Shown here: positions 1 to 9,300 of the stretch, piece after piece
How the letters are laid out: each line of letters begins with the position of its first letter
Numbering within the stretch: position 1 is the first letter of the stretch
The notes under the pieces: model-generated
Told to the model about the DNA's origin: nothing
The model's input: only the letters and a program-made list of their open reading frames with translations
Database searches by the model: none
Assembly: GCA_031549725.1 (NCBI GenBank)
Contig: JAVBPH010000001.1
Coordinates: forward strand, 1 to 64,000
Source: UBA937 sp031549725
GTDB lineage: Bacteria; Spirochaetota; Spirochaetia; Treponematales; Breznakiellaceae
Length of the DNA stretch: 64,000 bases
Direction: 5' to 3'
Position numbers and translations under genes: made by a program

Positions 1-143
1 CCGGACCGCAAGGGCCGTAATTTTGAAAAAGCAACCTTAGATGTACGTGCAGAAAGAATACTATTTTATTTATGGGTAAGGAAATAGCATTCTTTCTGCA
101 AAAGCCTTTTTCAAAACTAACCGAGTTTTGAAAAAGGCTCTCC
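1..143. repeat. Composite palindrome element next to the alaS 3' end
   Basis: A perfect 15-bp stem with a 5-nt loop (104-118 / 124-138, loop aaccg) lies here. A half-arm with the core ATTTTGAAAAAGC followed by AACCTTAGAT lies at 20-42. The same two parts, in the opposite orientation and separated by an unrelated core, occur at 36501-36614. The hairpin follows the alaS stop codon on the minus strand, so it may also act as its transcription terminator, although the T-run is short. Confidence 0.6.
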
Positions 144-164
144 AAATAAGAACAGGTTTTTCTG

Positions 165-1952
165 CTATTCCAGGACGGCCCTTATTCTCCGTACTCCCGC
201 GGAGGATGATTGTTCCTTCTGAATTTTGAAGTGCCCCAGCCCGCCGGTCCGTTCCACATGGGGACCGCCGCAGACTTCCTTGGAGAAATTCCCCATGCTG
301 TAAACCTTAACCTGGGACTCGTACTTCTCACCAAAAAGGGCAACCGCTCCGGAGGTTTTTGCATCTTCGAGGTTCATGATTTCCATGGTTACGGGCAAAT
401 CCTTTTGAATCTGTTCGTTTACGATGGCTTCCACCTGGGCTATCTGTTCCCTGGTCATGGGAGCATCATGGGAAAAGTCGAAACGCATCCGTTCGGCGGT
501 GATGTTGGACCCCCGCTGGGCCACATGGTCTCCCAGGACCATTCTCAGTGCCTTGTGAAGCAGGTGGGTGACGGTATGATATTTGACAGCCATTTCCCCC
601 TGATCCCCCAGGCCGCCTTTAAATACCTGTTCGCTGCCCGCCCGGGAGAGTTCCTGATGTTTTTTGAAGGCCTCATCAAATTCTTCACGTTTAACGGTCA
701 TCCCATGTTCGGAAGCCAATTCTTCGGTCAACTCAATGGGAAATCCATAGGTATCATACAGTTTGAAGGCCAGCCGGCCGCTCATGATTTTTTTGGGATC
801 CTTCAGCAGATTAGGGAGCAATTTTTCAAACTCATGCTCGCCCTGTTTCAGGGTTTCCAGGAACTTTTTTTCTTCCTTTTCAAGTTCCGTCATTATCCTG
901 TCCCGGTTTTCTTCCAATTCGGGATAGGGCCCCTTCATCTGTTCCACCACCACCTGTGCAATGGGGCAGAGGAAGATACCGTTGATACCGAGCTTCCGGC
1001 CATGCCTGACCACCCGGCGGATAAGCCGGCGAAGGACGTATCCTGCCCCCACATTGGAAGGGGTTACCGCTTTGGGATCACCTAAAATAAACGTGGATGC
1101 CCTGGTATGATCGCAGATAATCCGGACCGATTTATCTTTTTCGTTATCCGAGCCATAGGTGTATCCTGAGGCTTTTTCCACGGCATTAATAATGGGTACA
1201 AAAATCTCAGTCTCATAGACCGATTTCTTGCCATTAAGTACGGTTACGGTCCGTTCAATTCCCATACCGGTATCAACACATTTCCGGGCCAGGGGTTCGT
1301 AGATTCCTTCGGCGTTTTTATTGTACTGCATGAAAACATCGTTCCAGATTTCAAGCCACTTACCGCAGGAGCAGCCCGGACCGCAGCCGGGGCCGCAGGG
1401 ATCTTTGCCGAAATCGTAGAACATTTCCGTATCCGGTCCGCAGGGGCCGGTACTTCCGGCAGGACCCCACCAGTTGTCCGCCCTGGGAAGATAAACAATC
1501 CGTTCCGCGGGAATTCCAATACGTTTCCATATGGCAGCGGATTCTTCATCCCTGGGAATTCCCTCTTCTCCCTCAAAAACGGTAACCCCTATTTTATCAA
1601 CGGGAATTCCCAGCCATTTTGGAGAGGTGAGGAATTCGAAACTCATTTCGATAGCCCCTTCCTTGAAATAATCCCCCAGGGACCAATTCCCCAGCATTTC
1701 AAAAAAGGTCAGGTGGCTTGGGTCCCCCACGGCTTCAATATCCCCGGTACGGATACACTTCTGGTAATCAGTGAGCCTTTTGCCCGCAGGATGATCTTCG
1801 CCCAGAAGATAGGGCACCAGGGGGTGCATTCCTGCGGTGGTAAAGAGTACGGTGGGGTCATTATCGGGCAGAAGGGATTTACCCTGGATCTGGACATGCC
1901 CCTTGGACTTAAAAAATTCTATATATTTGGTACGCAATTCGTTCGCATTCAT
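165..1952 (-). CDS. alaS: Alanyl-tRNA synthetase, short form lacking the C-Ala domain
   Basis: Charges tRNA-Ala with alanine in the cytoplasm. The class II catalytic core covers about residues 1-450, with a cysteine-rich CGPGCGPGCSCG segment at 186-197. The editing domain follows, with the zinc-binding HTVTH at 459-463 and CGGPH at 561-565. The protein ends at 595 residues, whereas the common bacterial form is about 875, so the C-terminal C-Ala oligomerisation domain is missing. The reading frame stops cleanly and is followed by a hairpin, so this looks like a natural short form rather than a truncation. No Shine-Dalgarno precedes the ATG, but a good promoter ends 6 nt upstream (see 1959-1987). 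Upstream lie three repeated palindromes. Confidence 0.95.
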   Translation of the reverse strand: MNANELRTKYIEFFKSKGHVQIQGKSLLPDNDPTVLFTTAGMHPLVPYLLGEDHPAGKRLTDYQKCIRTGDIEAVGDPSHLTFFEMLGNWSLGDYFKEGAIEMSFEFLTSPKWLGIPVDKIGVTVFEGEEGIPRDEESAAIWKRIGIPAERIVYLPRADNWWGPAGSTGPCGPDTEMFYDFGKDPCGPGCGPGCSCGKWLEIWNDVFMQYNKNAEGIYEPLARKCVDTGMGIERTVTVLNGKKSVYETEIFVPIINAVEKASGYTYGSDNEKDKSVRIICDHTRASTFILGDPKAVTPSNVGAGYVLRRLIRRVVRHGRKLGINGIFLCPIAQVVVEQMKGPYPELEENRDRIMTELEKEEKKFLETLKQGEHEFEKLLPNLLKDPKKIMSGRLAFKLYDTYGFPIELTEELASEHGMTVKREEFDEAFKKHQELSRAGSEQVFKGGLGDQGEMAVKYHTVTHLLHKALRMVLGDHVAQRGSNITAERMRFDFSHDAPMTREQIAQVEAIVNEQIQKDLPVTMEIMNLEDAKTSGAVALFGEKYESQVKVYSMGNFSKEVCGGPHVERTGGLGHFKIQKEQSSSAGVRRIRAVLE

Positions 1953-1958
1953 GTGTTA

Positions 1959-1987
1959 ATAGTAGGGACTTCGCTTCCTCTGGTCAA
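1959..1987 (-). promoter_or_regulatory. alaS: alaS promoter, probably giving a leaderless mRNA
   Basis: On the minus strand TTGACC (1987-1982), a 17-bp spacer and TACTAT (1964-1959) match the sigma-70 consensus well. Only 6 nt separate the -10 box from the alaS ATG (1952), so transcription would start at about the A of ATG. No ribosome-binding site is visible. Confidence 0.6.
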
Positions 1988-2025
1988 TATCCTGTTATAG
2001 GAAAAAATGATGGGGTACTGGTATT

Positions 2026-2283
2026 TTACCTACCGGTAGGTAATGTGTTCTTTCGATTTATACATAAATCCGGTGCTCTGTGTAAAGTGATACATCATAT
2101 CTCGAGGTCTGGGTCGTGGTATCATCAAAGAGATAAATGAGAATACACCTACCGGTAGGTACAGTGTCCTTTCAATCCATGCGCAAATCCGGTGCTCTGT
2201 GTAAAGTGATACATCATATCTCGTGGTCTGGGCGTAGTATCGTCAAAGAGATAAATGAGAATATACCTACCGGTAGGTATATT
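2026..2283. repeat. Three copies of an ACCTACCGGTAGGT palindrome on a 118-119 bp tandem repeat
   Basis: Perfect palindromes centred on ACCGGT lie at 2026-2043 (18 bp), 2147-2160 (14 bp) and 2260-2283 (24 bp). The DNA between them is itself a direct repeat with a period of 118-119 bp, sharing stretches such as CCGGTGCTCTGTGTAAAGTG. This fills most of the 368-bp gap between birA and alaS. The dyad is like an operator of a TetR-family repressor; no such gene is in the window, so the regulator is not known. The repeat could also be a REP-type element, since each unit contains a GGTCTGGG motif. Confidence 0.7.
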
Positions 2284-2320
2284 TTATAATTTCAGTCCAA
2301 ACCTATTTTCAACCCAATTC

Positions 2321-3109
2321 TTATGAACAATATTGATATTCCAGCTCCCCTGTGATGAACCGTTCGATACCAGCCCCGGTTCTTATGAGCAGTTCCCCCT
2401 CGGGGCCAATCCCTTCGAGGATTCCTTCAACCTTGGCTGCGGAACCGGCCTGGCCGGGAATGAATGAAACGGGTTCGCCTTTTTTGTAAAGCCTTTTTTC
2501 CTGCATGGATTTCCATTGGGCATTCATTTGGTCCGCAAGGTATGTCTTAAGACGGGGGAGGATATGTTCCAAAAGAATACGACTGTCCAGGACCGGAGGT
2601 TCAATGTCGTCAATCTCCTGCAGGGCCTGCCGGATGCTTATGGCTTTCCTGCGGATATCCGAAGGAAATTCAAGCTGATTCAGGTTTACCCCAATTCCCG
2701 TCAGGATATATCTGCCGTCGTTTTCTGCCAGGATGCCGCAGACCTTCCGGGATCCTATCATCACATCATTGGGCCATTTCACTGTGATTGATGCATCCAG
2801 CGCCGGGACAAATTCCGCAATTGCTTCAGCCACGGCCAGGCCTGTCCTCAAAGTAAATCCCCCGGGGACAGCCCCCATATGTTCATAATGAAAAATGATG
2901 GTGAAAAGGAGGTTCTCCCCGGGCCTGGCCGTCCACAACCGGTTTATCCCGCGGCCCCGGCCTTTATCCTGGTAAGCGGCGGTAACCACCGTGCCGGTAA
3001 CAGGTGATTCCCGGAGAAGTTCCCTGGCAGCGGTCTGGGTTGAGTCGCAGTGTTCGGTAAAATAAACCGGAGCCTGGAACGGATTTTTCAGATTGAGGTT
3101 TTGCATCAT
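2321..3109 (-). CDS. birA: Biotin--[acetyl-CoA-carboxylase] ligase, single-domain form
   Basis: Attaches biotin to the lysine of the biotin carrier protein of biotin-dependent carboxylases. The biotin/AMP-binding motif KGRGRG is at residues 49-54 and the catalytic-loop KWPNDVMI starts at residue 111, with the small C-terminal cap domain after about residue 210. At 262 residues there is no N-terminal winged-helix domain, so it should be an enzyme only and not a biotin repressor. The start has two consecutive ATG codons (3109 and 3106) and no clear ribosome-binding site. It follows the SIMPL-domain gene on the same strand but is separated from it by a terminator. Confidence 0.93.
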   Translation of the reverse strand: MMQNLNLKNPFQAPVYFTEHCDSTQTAARELLRESPVTGTVVTAAYQDKGRGRGINRLWTARPGENLLFTIIFHYEHMGAVPGGFTLRTGLAVAEAIAEFVPALDASITVKWPNDVMIGSRKVCGILAENDGRYILTGIGVNLNQLEFPSDIRRKAISIRQALQEIDDIEPPVLDSRILLEHILPRLKTYLADQMNAQWKSMQEKRLYKKGEPVSFIPGQAGSAAKVEGILEGIGPEGELLIRTGAGIERFITGELEYQYCS

Positions 3110-3254
3110 TATTCAGGAAAAAAAATCTGGAACATTAAAAGGACAGGATTTTTTTTCATCAATTCCTCCGGGATTGTTTAGTTTTATGCTCCCAGAATTT
3201 CCTTTCCAGCGGCTGGACTATCTGGATGATTGTAGCTGGTTCGAACTTTAGCAC

Positions 3255-3283
3255 AAAAAACCGCCCTGTTAAAGGCGGTTTTT
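3255..3283 (-). terminator. Terminator after the SIMPL-domain gene
   Basis: A CCGCC/GGCGG stem flanked by six A and five T residues, with an 8-nt loop. It works in either direction and lies 45 nt after the stop codon of the minus-strand gene at 3328. Confidence 0.75.
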
Positions 3284-3327
3284 ATGGAAGGTTAGTTTTT
3301 AAATCCGGATAGGTCGTTGATCTCCTG

Positions 3328-4032
3328 CTATTTTATAGAAAAGACCATCTGTACGGAGGTCCGGATTTCACTTTCCCCGGGGGAAACCGTGTCATAACCG
3401 TTGGCATAGGCCATGCTTTTCATGTTCATGGGGATTACTCCGCCGCTGCCGGTTTCGGCAATCGAAATGACCTCATCAACCTTTACCCCTGCCGCGGCTG
3501 CCATGGCTTCCGCTTTTTTGCGGGCATTCTCTATTGCCTTGTCCCTGGCTTCTTCCATGGCGCTTTCCATGCTGGATACCTGAAAGTTCACGCCCCAGAG
3601 CTGGTTTGCCCCGGCGGCTACCGCAGCTTCAATAATGGCGCCTAATTTTTCCGTATCCCTTACGATAACGGAAATTCCGTTGGTTACTCTGTAGGTTCCC
3701 TGGGTCACTTTTTGGGGGTTGTCGGTATAGGGCGGTTCCTGGTAATACACGGAATAATTAACTGTGGTTATATCACTTTCCTTGACTCCGAAACTGAGCA
3801 CCGCTGCTTTGAGTTTTTTCATCCCCTCCAGGTTTCCTGCAAAGGCTTCCTTGACCGAAGGGGAACGGTTTTCTACTCCCAGTTGGAGAACCGCCATATC
3901 CGGTACCCGGGATACTGAACCTTCACCGAAAACGGCAATGGTGTTTACCGATGCATCCTTGCTGCCCCCTGCAAAAAGCGGCGCAGTCAGTGCAGCTAAT
4001 AACAGTACGAAAACAATTATTTTCCGTTTCAT
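3328..4032 (-). CDS. Secreted SIMPL-domain (DUF541) protein
   Basis: An exported protein of unknown biochemical role. The start at 4032 is chosen because it has an AGGAG ribosome-binding site and opens directly into a signal peptide (MKRKIIVFVLLLAALTAPLF, then cleavage at AGGSKD); the longer upstream frame has neither. The rest of the 234 residues is a SIMPL domain: a GEGSV-type opening, the PDMAVLQLGVENRS strand, the repeated pattern YRVTNGISVIVRDTEKLG, and the helix rich in 'ARDKAIENARKKAEAMA'. There is no lipobox cysteine, so it should be released into the periplasm. Family members are found in many Gram-negative cell envelopes. Confidence 0.85.
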   Translation of the reverse strand: MKRKIIVFVLLLAALTAPLFAGGSKDASVNTIAVFGEGSVSRVPDMAVLQLGVENRSPSVKEAFAGNLEGMKKLKAAVLSFGVKESDITTVNYSVYYQEPPYTDNPQKVTQGTYRVTNGISVIVRDTEKLGAIIEAAVAAGANQLWGVNFQVSSMESAMEEARDKAIENARKKAEAMAAAAGVKVDEVISIAETGSGGVIPMNMKSMAYANGYDTVSPGESEIRTSVQMVFSIK

Positions 4033-4094
4033 TACATGCTCCTGTGGATAATATTTCTTCCCGCTGCATTTGTTCAGAAAGATTGTATGTAAGG

Positions 4095-4123
4095 AACCTC
4101 TACAAACTGCAGTTTTAGAGGTT
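4095..4123. repeat. TCTA/TAGA palindrome (PAL family copy 1)
   Basis: AACCTCTA and TAGAGGTT arms surround AAACTGCAGTTT, giving a nearly perfect dyad with one bulged base. It lies 63 nt upstream of the SIMPL gene start. Related palindromes are at 15917-15950, 26133-26170 and 59035-59069. No gene was seen in the rest of the 372-bp gap between 4033 and 4404 apart from a terminator. Confidence 0.5.
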
Positions 4124-4338
4124 TTCTCCATATAATAATACCAATCTGCAGGAGCATTGGTTACATGCAGGACCAATAGTATTATCTTCCTTTAAATATG
4201 AAACAAATCAATGAATAAAACAAATAACGATCCCGGGGATAACCCCAGGACAGAGATCCCTTTACAGTGTTTTGATGACCTCTGTGTTAGCTGGCTCCAG
4301 GCGCCCAAATTACCCGGGTTTCCTCCAGAACAGTTTCT

Positions 4339-4369
4339 AAAAAAAGCCCGGGAAAGTTTTTCCCGGGCT
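4339..4369 (-). terminator. Terminator of the outer-membrane barrel gene
   Basis: A perfect 11-bp AGCCCGGGAAA stem with a 3-nt loop is followed on the minus strand by seven T. It lies 36 nt after the stop codon of the gene starting at 5094. Confidence 0.9.
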
Positions 4370-4404
4370 CTCTATTTTTTTAAATAATTTTTTTATGGCA
4401 GGTA

Positions 4405-5094
4405 TCAGAATCTAAAACCTGCCGATACTGACAGGTCCAGTCCAATGGTGTATAAAGAAGCATCATCATCGATGTCTTTGGCGTCATCATAAAAATCACT
4501 TTCCTGGGTACTTCTGATCTTATATCCCAGGAGCGCCATAGGCCGGAGGTAGAAGGTTTTCCCTAAATTGATATCCATTCCCAGGCCAGCTTTAATCCAG
4601 AATTGATTCAGACTGCTTTTCTGGTCGCTTGACATATCATCTTTGATATCATTGCCATCGTTATCCTGGGCATACAGATTGAGCCTGTAGGAAATTCCCG
4701 CAGCCGGGAAAAGCGTAAATGGTCCAAGGGTAAATGGTAATTTTAAGAGTAAACCCATATCAAGATAGCCGTACTTATTACCATCATCATAGAGAGAATA
4801 GAGTCCACCCGCATCAAAACCGCTGATATCCCCTGTCCCGCTTGATTCTGCCTTAAAAGTATATCCAAGATCGATCTGCAGATAGGTCAGATCAAAAAAA
4901 CCGAAAACACCGAAATCCTGCCTGGTTTCCGTAAAATCAGCCGTAAGGACTGGAACAGAACCGGAAACATTGGTCCAATAAGGAAGGTATTTTACCCCAA
5001 CACCAATGCTTGGTTTAAACGGAGGCCATTCTGCAAACACGAATCCGACAGATACAGTGAATAAAATCACTAAAATACATACTACTTTTTTCAT
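4405..5094 (-). CDS. Outer-membrane beta-barrel protein
   Basis: Predicted small outer-membrane barrel of 229 residues. A signal peptide (residues 1-21, ending VGFVFA) is followed by alternating amphipathic strands with many Tyr, Gly and Asp residues (for example FGFFDLTYLQIDLGYTFKAE and GLLLKLPFTLGPFTLFPAAG). The chain ends SVSAGFRF with a terminal Phe, the usual recognition signal for the BAM assembly machine. Asp-rich turns (QDNDGNDIKDDM) suggest surface loops. The ribosome-binding site AAGGAG is clear. A terminator-like hairpin lies 30 nt upstream of the start codon. No specific family is recognised; OmpW-like or another Treponema barrel are possible. Confidence 0.75.
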   Translation of the reverse strand: MKKVVCILVILFTVSVGFVFAEWPPFKPSIGVGVKYLPYWTNVSGSVPVLTADFTETRQDFGVFGFFDLTYLQIDLGYTFKAESSGTGDISGFDAGGLYSLYDDGNKYGYLDMGLLLKLPFTLGPFTLFPAAGISYRLNLYAQDNDGNDIKDDMSSDQKSSLNQFWIKAGLGMDINLGKTFYLRPMALLGYKIRSTQESDFYDDAKDIDDDASLYTIGLDLSVSAGFRF

Positions 5095-5123
5095 TTTAGT
5101 TCTCCTTGTTCAAAGTAGCAAAT

Positions 5124-5157
5124 AAAAAACCCCCGGAACCGTATGTCCTGGGGGTTT
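5124..5157 (-). promoter_or_regulatory. Terminator-like hairpin in the leader of the barrel gene
   Basis: AAACCCCC (5127-5134) pairs with GGGGGTTT (5150-5157) and is followed on the minus strand by six T, only 30 nt before the ATG at 5094. There is no convincing gene upstream on this strand that it could terminate, so it may be an attenuator. The rest of the 389-bp gap up to 5483 shows nothing else. Confidence 0.5.
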
Positions 5158-5483
5158 GTCTCTATAAATAAAAGGTCTATAAAAACCTGCTTTTTGAAAA
5201 AACCTGGCTGGAAGTTTTCCGCCATCAACTGACTCACCATAAAAAAAACCTTCATGATACACATGGTGCAATCCTTACTGTAAAGGTAACCAATTTCTGC
5301 CCAGAGAAAAACAAAATTCGTAAAATTCATTTTAAGAAATTTAGCTGTAATGCAAGCAAAAAAATCCTTAAAAAACTCAAAATGATGAACGGCACAGGCC
5401 TGGGCTATTTGGTTAAAAAAATGTACGAAGTCTTGCCGCCGGGAAGTCCTTCATGGTATCGTGCTGGATAACAAGGGGGATAT

Positions 5484-6089
5484 ATGCGTATTGTTTGTCT
5501 TGATCTGGAGGGTGTACTGGTTCCGGAAATTTGGATTTCCTTTTCCGAAGCTACGGGAATTCCCGAACTGCGGCGGACCACCAGGGACGAGCCGGATTAC
5601 GATAAACTGATGCAGTTCAGGATCAACCTTTTAAAGGAAAGGGGACTCAGCCTGGAAGATATCCAGCGGGTTATTTCCGGCATGAATCCCCTGGAAGGGG
5701 CTCTTGATTTTGTACAGGCCCTCCGGGAAAAGTGCCAGTTTATCATCCTTTCCGATACCTTTGAGGAATTTGCCAAACCCCTGATGGTAAAACTGGGGTA
5801 TCCCACACTTTTCTGCAACAGCCTGGTGGTTGGCCCCGGCAGGATGGTCACATCCTACAAACTCCGCCAAAAGGACGGCAAGAAACATGCCGTGGAAGCT
5901 TTAAAATCCATAAACATGAAGGTTTTTGCAGCCGGGGATTCCTTTAACGACCTGTCTATGATTCATGAGGCCCATGCAGGCTGTCTTTTCAGAGCTCCGG
6001 AGACAATCCGGAAGCAATACAGCCATATTCCTTCCACGGAGACCTATGGAGAGCTCCTGGGGCAGATTGATACATTCTTGTGTTCATAG
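5484..6089 (+). CDS. thrH: Bifunctional phosphoserine phosphatase / homoserine phosphotransferase
   Basis: A HAD-superfamily enzyme of the ThrH type that dephosphorylates phosphoserine and can pass the phosphate to homoserine, linking serine and threonine synthesis. HAD motif I is CLDLEGVLVPE, with D7 as nucleophile and E9 where most HAD phosphatases have Asp, which is typical of ThrH. Motif II is LSDTF (S90), the motif III lysine lies in KDGKKHA (about 130-136), and motif IV is GDSFNDLSM (151-159). The length of 201 residues is normal. The ribosome-binding site AAGGGGGA lies 3 nt before the ATG. It stands alone between two divergently arranged regions. Confidence 0.92.
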   Translation: MRIVCLDLEGVLVPEIWISFSEATGIPELRRTTRDEPDYDKLMQFRINLLKERGLSLEDIQRVISGMNPLEGALDFVQALREKCQFIILSDTFEEFAKPLMVKLGYPTLFCNSLVVGPGRMVTSYKLRQKDGKKHAVEALKSINMKVFAAGDSFNDLSMIHEAHAGCLFRAPETIRKQYSHIPSTETYGELLGQIDTFLCS

Positions 6090-6366
6090 AATGTAATAGC
6101 TTGTTTTTTAAAGGGGTAGTTCAGAAATCCAAGGAACAGACAGGATATGTTGATTTTACACCAACTTATCATGCCTTTAATATCTATATCACGATTTTAA
6201 TAACCCAATATCAATAATATCCCCACCTCCTTCCGCCGATATATAGTAAAGTATTACTCTTTTTGCTCAAAAGACCCTCAATGTAAGGGATTTTCTGGAA
6301 AAATGATATATTGTATGGTAGATGCATGAATTTCCTGCGGGAAGATCCAGGTTTTTTAAGGATATG

Positions 6367-9300
6367 ATGAAGGTACGAACGTCAAAAATCTGCATATTTT
6401 TACTTGTATTATTTTGTTCTGTTTCTGCTGTGTGGGGGCAGGCGATTGTTTGGGAAGGAAACAATTCTGCTGACTGGACGGATGATTATAATTGGATTGG
6501 TAATACAGCGCCTCAATCAGGGGATGATGTAGAAATAATTGGCGGGACTCCTCATAATCCGGAAATTTTTCCTTCGGCGGTTGTAAATGTAAATAATATC
6601 ACCATTAATTCAAGTGGCAATCTCACTGTTTCTGAAGACATCACTGTTGATGGAAATATTGGCGGAGATGGTTCCGGGATTCTTACATTATCCAACGGAA
6701 TAGAACTTGCAGTAGGCGGTACCTGGGCATATTCCGGGACTTTAAATGCTGCAGGTTCAACGGTAAGATTCACTGGTACAGGGAAGAATATAGCTTCCTA
6801 TGGAGAATCTTTTGACGAGGTAATCATAGCTGGAACCTATACCCAGTCTGATACTTTAACTGGAACAACCCTTAATATCGCTTCCGGCGCTGTTCATAAC
6901 GCAAACGGAAATCCTATTTCAGGTGCGATACATAACCAGGGCAAGTTACAATTGGTGGGGAATGAAACTCTTGGATCTTTGAATGATGATGCGGGGGAGG
7001 TGGAATTTACTGGGTCAAGTTCCAATTTATCCGGTAAGACATCGTTCTATGATTTAACCATTAGTAATAGTTCCAGGGTGGCGGCAAGTTCTTTAACAAT
7101 TAATCATAATTTATCTGTTTCCGGGGGAAACCTTCAGCTGAATGTAAATGGGAATACTGTTACCGGAACAACAACAGTATCCCCTGGCAGGATAATCCAA
7201 ATTTCAGAAGGTACGACATTGACGGGAGCCGTCAGCGGTGCCGGAACTGTGACCATTGATAGCGGTAAAACCCTCACCGCCGAAGGAAACTGGAATGTAA
7301 CTACGGTAGATGCTGGTTACGGTTCCATATTACAGTTGAACGGAAGTGGTACATTTAATGCAAATGGAAATAGTTTCCAGAATATAACGGTGAATGGCAG
7401 CTATATCTTCAATGATGATGTAACTTTAGTTAACCTGACCAATAATGGGACGTTGAATATCTCAGGCCGGACAATAACAGCCACTGAGACTGTCCTATTA
7501 AATAATACTGCCGGAAATGTAACGGCCAATGGTTCATCTATTTCTGCTGTGACTTTTACACAGAATGGAAAAACTATTTCTTCATCGGGGAATCTTACTT
7601 TAGCAGTCAGCGGTTCTGCCTTACAGAACGGGGGGAGTATCTCCGCCGCCGCAGGGTCGCTTATCCTGGAAGGATCCGGTTCTTATACCCTCACCGAATT
7701 AAATGCTGTTGGAATCCTGCATACGAACGGATTCAGTACCGGAGCAATCAATTTTTCAAACAGTACCGGGATTATTGTGGGTACTGGAGCTAATGGAATC
7801 AATACAAGCAATATGCCGGTTTCTTTAAGCGTTGATTCAGGGCAGATTACACTGGCTAATAACATTTCTACTGGTGGTGGAAATGTTGATTTTAATAATG
7901 ATGTTATTTTAAGCAGCTCAGTTACTATTACAAGCAGCGGTGGTGCGGTAACATTTTCCGGGACAGTGGATGGAGGTAACAATCTTACTATTGTCAGTGG
8001 TGCCGGGAATGTCGGCTTTGATGGTTCTGTAGGCGCTGGGACTGTGATCGGTACCGGAACGGGATCTGCGCTTACTATCAATAATACTACGGGAATAGCT
8101 ACTTTTACCGGAACGCTTACTACCGCAAATGGTATAAATATCAGCGGCCCGGCGGAGTTTAAGAATACTGTCAATATAAATGCAGGAACTGTGGATACCA
8201 ATTTTGGAAATACGGTTGATTTCACCGCTTCTTCGGATGTTTCTTTTACCTCCGCCGGGAAAATTATCTTTAACGATGATGTCAGCAGCACCCAGAATAT
8301 TACTATTCAGTCAACACAAATTAATCTAAATGGAAAAAAGATATCCACCACAGCTGATAAAAATATTACTCTGGTAATTGACGGTCTTCTTAGTGCCGGT
8401 TCAATCGATGCGGGTACCGGAATATTTACCATGCGGCCTATTAATCCAGGGGATTCTATTGAATACGGTGATTCCAGAATTATTCTTCCTCCTACTAATG
8501 TATATTATTCTTCAGATTGGATAGATATTACTGCCGGTTCTTTTATAATAGGGGAATCGACCCATGAAGGGAATATTTATATTTCGGGTGTGGCAGATGC
8601 AAAGTCAGCCCTGACCATAAGAAATAGGACTTCTGACGGGATCATTTACATTCAGGGTAATTATGCTTCTGCAGGGAAATCCCTCACATTGACTACATCC
8701 AAGGTAAGTATCAGTAACGGAGCTTCCCGTACTATAAGTCTGGGATCATCTGCACTAAGTATTAATGCTCCAGTTGAAATGAATGACTCCCTTACTGTAA
8801 CGGCTACGGGAACGGGGGGGATTTCATTTTCCAGCACTATTTCTGCAGATGTGCCAGGGAGAAGTCTTACCCTCAATGGCGGTGATATTACGGTACCAGG
8901 AGCCGTGGGAACCGGGACTGCGCTGGGAGATATTATTGTGGGGAGTGGGGCTATCGTTTCATTCAGTTCAGTCAATGCTGCCAGTTTTACTCAAACAGGA
9001 ACAGGAACAACCACCTTTGGTGGAACTCAAGCATATTCCGGAGACTTTTCCTTTACTGGGAATAATATGACCACTACTACCGCCGCCAGCCTTACTACCA
9101 CAAACGGTGGAGATTTTTCTTTTACCGGAGCAAGCCTGACCATTAATAACAGCCTTACCGTGGCCGGAACCACGACAATTACAAGCAGCAGCACCTTTAC
9201 CAAAGGAACAATCGGTGCTATTTCATCGGGATCGATATTTGAGCAGAAAGGTAGCGGAACCAATAGCATTGGTAATAATATTACTGTAACAACTTCTGGG

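Noticed and set aside
3235..3250. GGTTCGAAC resembling a tRNA T-loop
   Set aside because: No acceptor, D or anticodon stem could be formed around it; no tRNA is present.
5091..5330. A 79-codon minus-strand frame ending in an ATGA overlap with the barrel gene
   Set aside because: The residues look like random translation, the start has no ribosome-binding site, and a terminator-like hairpin lies inside it. The overlap is probably chance.
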